A stretch of DNA of 5,525 bases, taken from the NCBI GenBank assembly GCA_011682565.1, contig JAACEJ010000280.1:1-5525 (forward strand), written 5' to 3'. The stretch comes from Actinomycetota bacterium (GTDB lineage: Bacteria > Zhuqueibacterota > Zhuqueibacteria > Residuimicrobiales > Krinioviventaceae). How positions within the stretch are numbered: the first letter of the stretch is position 1; every line of letters starts with the position of its first letter. The notes under the pieces were generated by a model. The model was not told the DNA's origin and did not search any database. It saw only the letters and a program-made list of their open reading frames with translations. Shown piece by piece: positions 1-5,172 of the stretch. Both the position numbers and the translations under genes were made by a program.

Positions 1-164
1 ACGCATCGCAGGTTGCATTTCCTGCCCACGTTCCAGACGACTACCGGCTTTTTATCTTTGGAAAATTGCAAAAGATGCGACGGCAGCTTTTTCGAGTGAC
101 GGCCGTAACGCAAGGCGTCGGATGGTTCCACTGTGCCGCAATAGAGTTTTGATATTCCGATCAT
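1..164 (-). CDS. ahbC: Radical SAM 12,18-didecarboxysiroheme deacetylase (AhbC), N-terminal 54 codons
   Basis: This is the start of a gene that runs off the left edge; only 54 codons are visible. The protein opens MIGISKLYCG, continues with a DALRYGR segment (residues 16-22), LPSHLLQFSKDKKP (27-40) and VVVWNVGRKCNLRC (41-54). Cys50 and Cys54 are the first two cysteines of the radical SAM CxxxCxxC motif; the third lies outside the window. From memory this N-terminus is characteristic of AhbC rather than AhbD or NirJ. AhbC removes two acetate side chains from 12,18-didecarboxysiroheme to give Fe-coproporphyrin III in the siroheme-dependent heme pathway. The ATG is preceded by AGGA (172-175) at 7-nt spacing. 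It starts 26 bp after the cobA-hemD stop, so it belongs to the same operon. The alternative is another NirJ/Ahb-family radical SAM protein; the partial length prevents a check of the C-terminal cluster region. Confidence 0.83.
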   Translation of the reverse strand, partial: MIGISKLYCGTVEPSDALRYGRHSKKLPSHLLQFSKDKKPVVVWNVGRKCNLRC

Positions 165-190
165 TCTTTTATCCTGCTTTTGGTTTTGAT

Positions 191-1714
191 TTATCGATTA
201 AAATATTCAACAATAGCGCCCACCAGGTCGGGGATGGTATATCGTTGTGGCTGAATGTCCGTCCGCAGTCCGTACTGCTCAGCCGTGCGAGAGGTGATCG
301 GCCCGATGCAGGCGACTTGCGCTTTGGACATGGCCGTTGGTAATTTTTCTTGTTCGATTTGCGCGACAAAATTCTTAACCGTTGAAGAACTGGTAAAAGT
401 GATGAGGTCAAAATCGCCTCGCCTGACCTGGTCATAAATTTCAGCGGAATGGTCGGTTTCAAAAATAGTTTGATAGGCAGTCACTTCGTCGACAATGGCT
501 CCTGACGATTCCAGGCCGGTGCGAAGATTCGCCCGTGCAATATCCGCGCGCGGCAAAAGGATGTTTTTGCCGTCAATGTGCTCTTGTTGAAAGGATTCGA
601 CAATGGACTCGCCAATGAATTCAGCCGGCTGAAGATCGGCGACGATGCCGTATGTTCGCAACTGTTTGCCGGTGGCCGGTCCGATGGCGCAAAACCTGAT
701 CCCGGCCAGCGCCCGCACATCGCGGCCGAGGTGGAACAAGCGATTGAAAAAGGCTTCCACGCCATTGGCAGATGTGAAAACGATCCAGTGATATTTTTTA
801 ATATCCTCGATGGCCCGATCCAGTGGCGCGTAGGAGGTGGGCGGAATTAATTTAATGGTCGGAAAGGCCAGCACATCGGCGCCCAGGCCTTCCAGCGCCG
901 CCACCAGATCGCTGGCCTGCGCCCGCGAACGCGTCACCACAATCCTTTTGCTGAACAGGGGTCTATTCTCGAACCAATTCAGTTGTTCGCGCAACCTTAC
1001 CACCTCTCCCACCACAATCAGCGCGGGAGATTTGAGGCCGGCAGCTTTGACTTTATCCTCGATGGTCGCCAATGTGCCGGATACGGATTCCTGCGTCGGC
1101 ATGGCGCCATTACGAATGACCGCCGCCAGAGTGTCGGGCGAACGCCCATTTTCCTGTAACCTGCTGACGATCTCGGGCAGATTCTTCATGCCCATGTAAA
1201 AGACCAGCGTGCCGTGCAGGGAGGCGATGGCCTCCCAGTTGAGTTGCGAGTCGGATTTGGTCGGATCTTCGTGGCCGGTGATGAAGGTGACCGCCGTGGC
1301 CAGACCGCGATGCGTCGGCGGAATGCCCGCACAAGTCAAAGCTGCAATGCCGGATGTGACGCCGGGAATGATCTCAAAGTCGATGCCCGCTTCTTTCAAC
1401 GCCAGCGCCTCTTCGCCGCCGCGTCCAAACACAAGCGGGTCGCCGCCTTTCAGACGAACCACGGCATGCCCATCGCGGGCCTTGTCTATCAGCAATTTGT
1501 TGATATTGCTTTGACTCATCGTATGTGAGCCGCCGCGTTTGCCGACATAAATTTTATCGGCCTTTGCCGGCGCTTCATCGAGCAGGCTGCTGTTGGCCAG
1601 ATAATCGTAAACCACGACAGCGGCTTGCTGTAAAACTTTAAGCGCTTTGGCCGTTATCAGGCCCGGATCTCCGGGTCCGGCTCCCACAAGATAAACCTTT
1701 CCGTTATCGGACAC
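191..1714 (-). CDS. cobA-hemD: Fused uroporphyrinogen-III C-methyltransferase / uroporphyrinogen-III synthase (CobA-HemD)
   Basis: A 507-residue two-domain cytoplasmic enzyme. Residues 6 to about 245 are a SUMT (CobA/SirA) domain: SAM-binding VGAGPGDPG (10-18), RLKGGDPLVFGRGGEE (87-102), GVTSG (118-122), PTHRG (133-137), TGH (146-148) and YMGM (173-176). It transfers two methyl groups from SAM to uroporphyrinogen III, giving precorrin-2. Residues about 256-507 are a full-length HemD domain, with the paired hallmarks FTSANGVEAF (313-322) and FTSSSTVKNF (440-449); HemD cyclises hydroxymethylbilane with inversion of ring D. The fusion places consecutive steps on one chain and steers flux to siroheme. 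The start is taken as GTG at 1714, because a strong GGAGGA lies 5 nt upstream and the family N-terminus begins here. An ATG 30 codons upstream would read out-of-frame hemC sequence and add a non-homologous extension. The gene overlaps the hemC end by 11 bp. Such fusions are known in clostridia and other anaerobes. Confidence 0.96.
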   Translation of the reverse strand: MSDNGKVYLVGAGPGDPGLITAKALKVLQQAAVVVYDYLANSSLLDEAPAKADKIYVGKRGGSHTMSQSNINKLLIDKARDGHAVVRLKGGDPLVFGRGGEEALALKEAGIDFEIIPGVTSGIAALTCAGIPPTHRGLATAVTFITGHEDPTKSDSQLNWEAIASLHGTLVFYMGMKNLPEIVSRLQENGRSPDTLAAVIRNGAMPTQESVSGTLATIEDKVKAAGLKSPALIVVGEVVRLREQLNWFENRPLFSKRIVVTRSRAQASDLVAALEGLGADVLAFPTIKLIPPTSYAPLDRAIEDIKKYHWIVFTSANGVEAFFNRLFHLGRDVRALAGIRFCAIGPATGKQLRTYGIVADLQPAEFIGESIVESFQQEHIDGKNILLPRADIARANLRTGLESSGAIVDEVTAYQTIFETDHSAEIYDQVRRGDFDLITFTSSSTVKNFVAQIEQEKLPTAMSKAQVACIGPITSRTAEQYGLRTDIQPQRYTIPDLVGAIVEYFNR

Positions 1715-2633
1715 GAATTTCCTCCAATATGCGAGCCGCACCAAGATCGAGCAATTCGTTTGCCAGTCTGACGCCGATCTCTGCGGCCATTTCCGGCCTG
1801 TCATTTAATTTTGCTGAAAATAATTTTAAACCGTCCAGGCTCAGTACTTTGCCTTCTATGGTCAATGTCTCTTTATGAATTTGACAAAAAGTTGCTATCG
1901 GGGTCTGGCAGCCGCCTTCCAGGGTTTGTAAAAAGGCCCGTTCAGCGGTTACCGTCTGAAAAGTCACGGCATCGTTGATGAGTTGAACCAGCGCCATGAC
2001 GTCGTCGTCTTTTCTGATCTGAATGCCAATGGCGCCCTGCGCCGGGGCCGGCAACATCACATCGAACGGCAACACCTGCGAGATATGCTCCTCCAGGCCC
2101 AGACGCTTTAGTCCTGCTTTGGCCAGCACTACGGCATCCATATCGCCCTGCCCGAACTTGCGCAGCCGCGTCTCCACATTGCCGCGGATGTCGGTGAGGC
2201 GCAGGTCGCGTCTGTGCGCCAGCAACTGGGCGCCGCGGCGCAGGCTGCTGGTGGCGACGATGGCGCCCTGCGGCAGATCGTCCAGCACTCGATTCTTTTT
2301 GCTGACCAGCACGTCGTGCGCGTCTTCTCTCGGCGCAACGGCGGCAATAGTGAGTTCTGCCGGGCTTTCCGTGGGCAGGTCTTTCATGCTGTGCACGGCA
2401 ATGTCGATTTCGTTTCGCAGCAGCGCCGTCTCGATTTCTTTGACGAACAGACCCTTGTCGCCGATCTTGCTCAGGGAGACGTCAAGGATTTTGTCGCCCC
2501 GGGTTTTGATGATCACCTGCTCGATGTGCAGGTCGGGCTGCTGTTGCAGGAGCATTTTGCAGATGATCTCCGTCTGCACCAGGGCCAGGCGGCTGCCGCG
2601 CGTTCCGATTCTAATTGTTTGCTTCGTATTCAT
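1704..2633 (-). CDS. hemC: Hydroxymethylbilane synthase (porphobilinogen deaminase)
   Basis: A 309-residue protein, the usual length for HemC. It condenses four porphobilinogen molecules into linear hydroxymethylbilane in the cytoplasm. Visible hallmarks are IGTRGSRLAL (9-18) in domain 1, the VHSMKDLPT loop (80-88) with Asp85 matching the catalytic aspartate, SSLRRGAQ (129-136) and DIRGNVETRL (148-157) for substrate and cofactor carboxylate binding, PAPAQGAIG (195-203), and EGGCQTPIA (239-247), in which Cys242 is the attachment site for the dipyrromethane cofactor. All key residues are present, so the enzyme should be active. The ATG at 2633 lies inside the last codons of hemA (23-bp overlap, different frame). 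No strong Shine-Dalgarno is visible there (GGATTGG immediately upstream), so translation is probably coupled to hemA. The end overlaps cobA-hemD by 11 bp. Confidence 0.98.
   Translation of the reverse strand: MNTKQTIRIGTRGSRLALVQTEIICKMLLQQQPDLHIEQVIIKTRGDKILDVSLSKIGDKGLFVKEIETALLRNEIDIAVHSMKDLPTESPAELTIAAVAPREDAHDVLVSKKNRVLDDLPQGAIVATSSLRRGAQLLAHRRDLRLTDIRGNVETRLRKFGQGDMDAVVLAKAGLKRLGLEEHISQVLPFDVMLPAPAQGAIGIQIRKDDDVMALVQLINDAVTFQTVTAERAFLQTLEGGCQTPIATFCQIHKETLTIEGKVLSLDGLKLFSAKLNDRPEMAAEIGVRLANELLDLGAARILEEIRVR
1720..1725 (-). promoter_or_regulatory. Shine-Dalgarno GGAGGA fixing the GTG start of cobA-hemD
   Basis: GGAGGA on the minus strand ends 5 nt before the GTG at 1714-1712. It lies inside the last codons of hemC (Leu-Glu-Glu). 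This supports the GTG start over the upstream in-frame ATG at 1804 and suggests translational coupling with hemC, whose TAA is reached 8 bases beyond the GTG start. Confidence 0.8.
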
Positions 2634-3885
2634 CCAATCCGAAAATCTCTTTTATTGTACATTTGCCACACAGTTCCGAATCGTCCTTGCACTGGTGCAG
2701 GCGAATCATCGGACTGTGTAAGAATTTTTTCAAAAGGCTTTTGGAGAATTTATCGATTTGCTCCCAGTCTTCCTGTACAAAGTGTTTGCGATTCTTTTTT
2801 ATTTCCCGTTGTCGTATTTCCTCGAAATGGTGCTGTAATTGTTTGATGGTCGGCAGGACATCGAGGCTTTTGTACCAGTTGATGAAATCATGCATCTCCT
2901 CGAGAATAATTTCCATCACCTTGGGAATCTCCTGCTCCCGCTTTCTCAGGTTTTTGCTGACAATGCTTCTCAAGTCATCGATATCATACAGAAAAACATT
3001 GTACAGATCTCTGACGTCTTGTTCAATGTCGCGCGGTACGGCAATATCGATTAAAAAAAGCGGGCGATTCTTTCTTTGCGCCATAATTTCTTTTATCATT
3101 TCGGTGGAAATAATTGCCTCTCTGGAAGCCGTCGAACAGATTACCATATCCGCCTGCTCGATGCCGTTCTTCAATTCATCAAATGGGATAGCAGTTGCAT
3201 TGAATTGACGAGCCAGTTTTTGCGCTTTGGACAGGGTTCGGTTTGCGATGGTCAAACGATTGATGCCGCGTTTTTGCAGGTTCATCAGCGTAATCTGAGC
3301 GATTTCTCCGGCGCCAACCATGAGCACGCTTTTATCAAAGTCGGAAAATATTTTTTGCGCCAGTTCCACCGCTACGGAGCCAATGGATGCAGCTCCCCAG
3401 CTTATCTTTGTCTCATTGCGGCTCCTTTTGCCAACGCGAAAGGATTGGTGGAATATTTTGTGGAAAAATCTATTCGCTGTTTTAGCTTCTACTGCCAGGG
3501 TGTATGCATTGCGTACCTGGCCAAGGATTTGATCTTCTCCCAGTACCATGGAGTCGAGACCGGCGACGACTTTGAAGAGATGTTCCACGGCTTTGAAATC
3601 GCGGGATTTATAAAAATAGTCCTGGGCAATCTGGGGATCTTGCAGGTCTACGTATTTGGCGAGAATATGAACTAATCTGCCGTTGGCCAGGGACGAGGAG
3701 TGATTGGCCACAACGTAAAATTCCGTTCGATTACAGGTGGAAAGGATGACGACTTCTTCAATGCCCTCCTGTCCGGATATATGCGACAAAAGTTTTTTGC
3801 ATTCATTTTCATCGAAGGAGAACCGCTCGCGGATGTCGAGCGGAGCTTTTTTATAGTTGATACCGGTTAGATAGATTGAAAGCAT
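2611..3885 (-). CDS. hemA: Glutamyl-tRNA reductase
   Basis: A 424-residue NADPH-dependent enzyme that reduces glutamyl-tRNA(Glu) to glutamate-1-semialdehyde, the first committed step of C5-route tetrapyrrole synthesis. The N-terminal domain shows GINYKKAPLDIRERFSF (8-24) and STCNRTE (49-55) with the catalytic Cys51. VVAGLDSMVLGEDQILGQV (106-124) follows, then the NADPH-binding GAGEIAQ (191-197), ANRT (214-217), STAS (251-254) and LIDIAVPRDIE (278-288). The C-terminal helical dimerisation region is intact. The ATG at 3885 is chosen because it gives the family N-terminus; the ATG at 3945 would add 20 residues read from the overlapping upstream gene. The Shine-Dalgarno is weak (GAG 3 nt away), and the gene starts 4 bp after the upstream stop, suggesting coupling. 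An oddity is the C-terminal tail, residues 395-415, with Cys399, Cys406 and Cys409 (CX6CX2C) and nearby His397, not a feature I associate with typical HemA. Tight spacing with hemC and the dehydrogenase gene makes the operon assignment firm. Confidence 0.98.
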   Translation of the reverse strand: MLSIYLTGINYKKAPLDIRERFSFDENECKKLLSHISGQEGIEEVVILSTCNRTEFYVVANHSSSLANGRLVHILAKYVDLQDPQIAQDYFYKSRDFKAVEHLFKVVAGLDSMVLGEDQILGQVRNAYTLAVEAKTANRFFHKIFHQSFRVGKRSRNETKISWGAASIGSVAVELAQKIFSDFDKSVLMVGAGEIAQITLMNLQKRGINRLTIANRTLSKAQKLARQFNATAIPFDELKNGIEQADMVICSTASREAIISTEMIKEIMAQRKNRPLFLIDIAVPRDIEQDVRDLYNVFLYDIDDLRSIVSKNLRKREQEIPKVMEIILEEMHDFINWYKSLDVLPTIKQLQHHFEEIRQREIKKNRKHFVQEDWEQIDKFSKSLLKKFLHSPMIRLHQCKDDSELCGKCTIKEIFGLDEYEANN

Positions 3886-3889
3886 GGTC

Positions 3890-4483
3890 TCAGTTTGTCT
3901 GTTCAAAGTATGAGCTAATGATATTTTGTGCCTGTTCTCTGGCAAGAGTTTCCCGGCGTTTCATGTCGTCGGACAATTGAACTTTTTGGCTGCGGCGCAG
4001 CCTGTCTAACTCTTCGATGTCACGGGCAATGCGCGCCGGAAAGAGTTTTTCCAGGCCTTCCCGGATGTATCTGGCCAGGGCCGGCGCTTTGCCGTTTGTC
4101 GAAATCGCTATTTTTAAATCGCCCTGCCGGTAAACGCTGGGGACGTAAAAGTTACACAACTCCGGTACATCCACAACGTTTACCAGCATATTTCTTTTTT
4201 CTGCCAGCAGATAGATGGCCCTGTTTGTTTCGCTGTCATTGGTAGCGGCAATGACTAAAAACATGTCGTCCATATCGCCGGGTTCATATTTTTTGGTTTG
4301 ATAGACAATCTTTTTGTCCTGCGCAAAAAGTTGTAGCTTTTTTGTTAAATCCGGGCTAATCACAGTGATGTTTGCCTGCGATTTTAACAAAAAATCCACT
4401 TTGCGTTCCGCGACCTGGCCGCCACCGACCACGAGACAATTTTTATCTTTAAGTTTTATAAATATCGGACATAAAGTGTTCAT
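3890..4483 (-). CDS. sirC: Precorrin-2 dehydrogenase, possibly also sirohydrochlorin ferrochelatase (SirC/Met8/CysG N-domain)
   Basis: A 197-residue stand-alone equivalent of the N-terminal domain of CysG. It oxidises precorrin-2 to sirohydrochlorin with NAD+; Met8p and CysG homologues also insert Fe2+. Visible are the Rossmann motif VVGGGQVAERKV (18-29), AATND (79-83), NVVDVPELCNF (102-112) with Asp105 in the position of the catalytic aspartate of CysG/Met8p, YVPSV (113-117) and AISTNGKAPALARYIRE (126-142), where Ser128 appears to match the regulatory serine of CysG. The C-terminal part is helical and charged. The ATG has AAAAGG (4491-4496) 7 nt upstream. It is the first gene of the left operon and lies downstream of the intergenic promoter candidate. 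The methyltransferase domain fused to it in enterobacterial CysG is instead fused to HemD in this operon. Whether it also chelates iron cannot be told from the sequence; no separate SirB/CbiK is in view. Confidence 0.95.
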   Translation of the reverse strand: MNTLCPIFIKLKDKNCLVVGGGQVAERKVDFLLKSQANITVISPDLTKKLQLFAQDKKIVYQTKKYEPGDMDDMFLVIAATNDSETNRAIYLLAEKRNMLVNVVDVPELCNFYVPSVYRQGDLKIAISTNGKAPALARYIREGLEKLFPARIARDIEELDRLRRSQKVQLSDDMKRRETLAREQAQNIISSYFEQTN

Positions 4484-4588
4484 TGCTGCGCCTTTTCGAT
4501 TTTCAAACAGAAAAATTTCTTTACAAAAGTCATGCCAGTGATCAAGTGGACAACAGTTGTTGATTTTTCAGAAATTAAGACGAGTCGC

Positions 4589-4616
4589 ATAATGTGTCGA
4601 CTTTAGCTCTTTTCAA
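4589..4616 (-). promoter_or_regulatory. Candidate sigma-70-type promoter of the siroheme/heme operon
   Basis: On the minus strand, TTGAAA (4616-4611, 5 of 6 to the -35 consensus) is followed after 16 bp by CATTAT (4594-4589, 4 of 6 to the -10 consensus). Transcription would begin near 4582, leaving a leader of about 100 nt before the first ATG at 4483. It is the best-scoring pair I found by eye in the intergenic region, but AT-rich sequence yields such matches by chance. Confidence 0.4.
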
Positions 4617-4640
4617 TGTGGTAAAATATTTTTCAATATG
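4610..4640 (-). repeat. Two 11-bp direct repeats CAYATTGAAAA at 20-bp spacing, candidate operator
   Basis: On the minus strand CATATTGAAAA (4640-4630) and CACATTGAAAA (4620-4610) are identical at 10 of 11 positions, with starts exactly 20 bp apart (about two helical turns). The downstream copy overlaps the candidate -35 box. The upstream copy lies in an 8-bp perfect inverted repeat around a 3-bp centre (4628-4646, ATTTTTCA and TGAAAAAT). An inverted partial copy, ATTGAAA on the plus strand, is at 4677-4683. No known regulator motif (Fnr, Fur, Rex) is clearly matched. Confidence 0.4.
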
Positions 4641-4733
4641 AAAAATCAGCAGACTGTAAAAGCGCAAGGTCGAAAAATTGAAATATAATGGTGATAAAAT
4701 AAATCAGCCAAAAATATTTTAAATAGGAGGAAT

Positions 4734-4753
4734 GCGGCGCTTTTATGCGCCGC
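4734..4753 (-). terminator. 7-bp perfect GC hairpin after the AprB-like gene, possible terminator
   Basis: GCGGCGC and GCGCCGC form a 7-bp perfect stem round a 6-nt loop, about 95 bp downstream of the AprB-like stop. On the minus strand it is followed by ATTCCTCCTATTTAAAATATTTTT, which is T-rich but has no immediate uninterrupted T-run, so it is at best a weak intrinsic terminator. An mRNA-stability or processing hairpin is equally possible. Confidence 0.4.
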
Positions 4754-4848
4754 GCAATCCATAAAGAAAGGGTTTACACTCCAATTTTCGTTTTGATTTT
4801 ACAATAGCTGAAACATTTGAATAATCATATTATTAAAAATACCGGTGT

Positions 4849-5172
4849 TTATTTTTTGCATGAAAGCGTCCGATAACGCTGAATAAGCGTTCCGTTTTGC
4901 TCAAGAAATTCCCACACCGTTTCGTTGTTCGCGTGATGTCCGGTCAGCCTGGCCATGCTCTCGTTGATCTGAAACGGCAGGCGGATGGACAGCGCCAGGC
5001 GCGGGCAGGATTTGACACAGGCAAAACAATCCCAGCATTCGGACGGATCGTAAATGGCGGCCTTGCCATCCTGATTGATGAACAAAAGGTTTCCCGGACA
5101 GATGTCAACGCAGCGCGGCGGTTCGTCCAGTTGCTTGCAGCCATTGCACTTGTTCACGTTGATGTCAATCAT
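4849..5172 (-). CDS. AprB-like ferredoxin, electron-transfer subunit of an APS reductase-type flavoprotein
   Basis: A 107-residue soluble protein with two [4Fe-4S] motifs: Cys9, Cys12, Cys21, Cys25 (CX2CX8CX3CP) and Cys46, Cys49, Cys52, Cys56 (CX2CX2CX3CP). The stretched first motif, the ECWDCFACVKSCP segment (45-57) and the tail with VWEFLEQNGTLIQRY (86-100) resemble the beta subunit of adenylylsulfate reductase (AprB), in which both clusters pass electrons to the FAD of AprA. It is shorter than dissimilatory AprB (about 150 residues), lacking most of the long C-terminal tail, as in the assimilatory-type pairs of clostridia. An extra Cys105 sits near the end. The ATG overlaps the stop of the upstream flavoprotein gene by 8 bp and has a strong AAGGAGA (5179-5185) 6 nt away, indicating coupled 1:1 synthesis. 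A general ferredoxin for another fumarate reductase-like flavoprotein is the main alternative. Confidence 0.85.
   Translation of the reverse strand: MIDINVNKCNGCKQLDEPPRCVDICPGNLLFINQDGKAAIYDPSECWDCFACVKSCPRLALSIRLPFQINESMARLTGHHANNETVWEFLEQNGTLIQRYRTLSCKK

Larger units (their letters stand above)
4484..4848. other. AT-rich intergenic region between the AprB-like gene and the siroheme operon
   Basis: About 365 bp without a supported gene. Hand counts of two 60-base lines gave roughly 23-30% GC, against about 42-75% in lines sampled from the genes. It contains the operon promoter candidate, direct repeats and a palindrome near 4610-4646, and a GC hairpin at 4734-4753. There is also an AT-only inverted repeat AATAAT-CAT-ATTATT (4820-4834) and two copies of the 10-bp palindrome AAAATATTTT (4623-4632 and 4711-4720). 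I see no tRNA, cobalamin riboswitch or other recognisable structured RNA. Confidence 0.8.

Noticed and set aside
1715..1804. 30-residue N-terminal extension of CobA-HemD from an upstream ATG
   Set aside because: It is out-of-frame hemC sequence, and a GTG with a strong Shine-Dalgarno at 1714 gives the normal CobA N-terminus.
2023..2846. Long plus-strand open frames of 232 and 210 codons opposite hemC and the end of hemA
   Set aside because: They lie antisense to well-supported hemC and hemA, have low-complexity Ser/Arg-rich or unrecognisable products, and lack ribosome sites; they are reverse-strand shadows of GC-rich coding sequence.
3076..3675. 199-codon plus-strand open frame opposite hemA
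   Set aside because: It is wholly antisense to the conserved catalytic and NADPH domains of hemA and resembles no known protein.
3886..3945. 20-residue N-terminal extension of HemA from an upstream ATG
   Set aside because: The segment is read from the 3' end of the upstream dehydrogenase gene in another frame; the family N-terminus begins at the ATG at 3885.
4484..4600. Possible cobalamin riboswitch or other leader RNA before the siroheme operon
   Set aside because: No B12-box-like sequence or extended conserved stems were seen; the leader is short and AT-rich.
4820..4834. Inverted repeat AATAAT-CAT-ATTATT just after the AprB-like gene
   Set aside because: The six-pair stem is made only of A-T pairs in AT-rich DNA, with no following T-run in the direction of transcription; likely chance.
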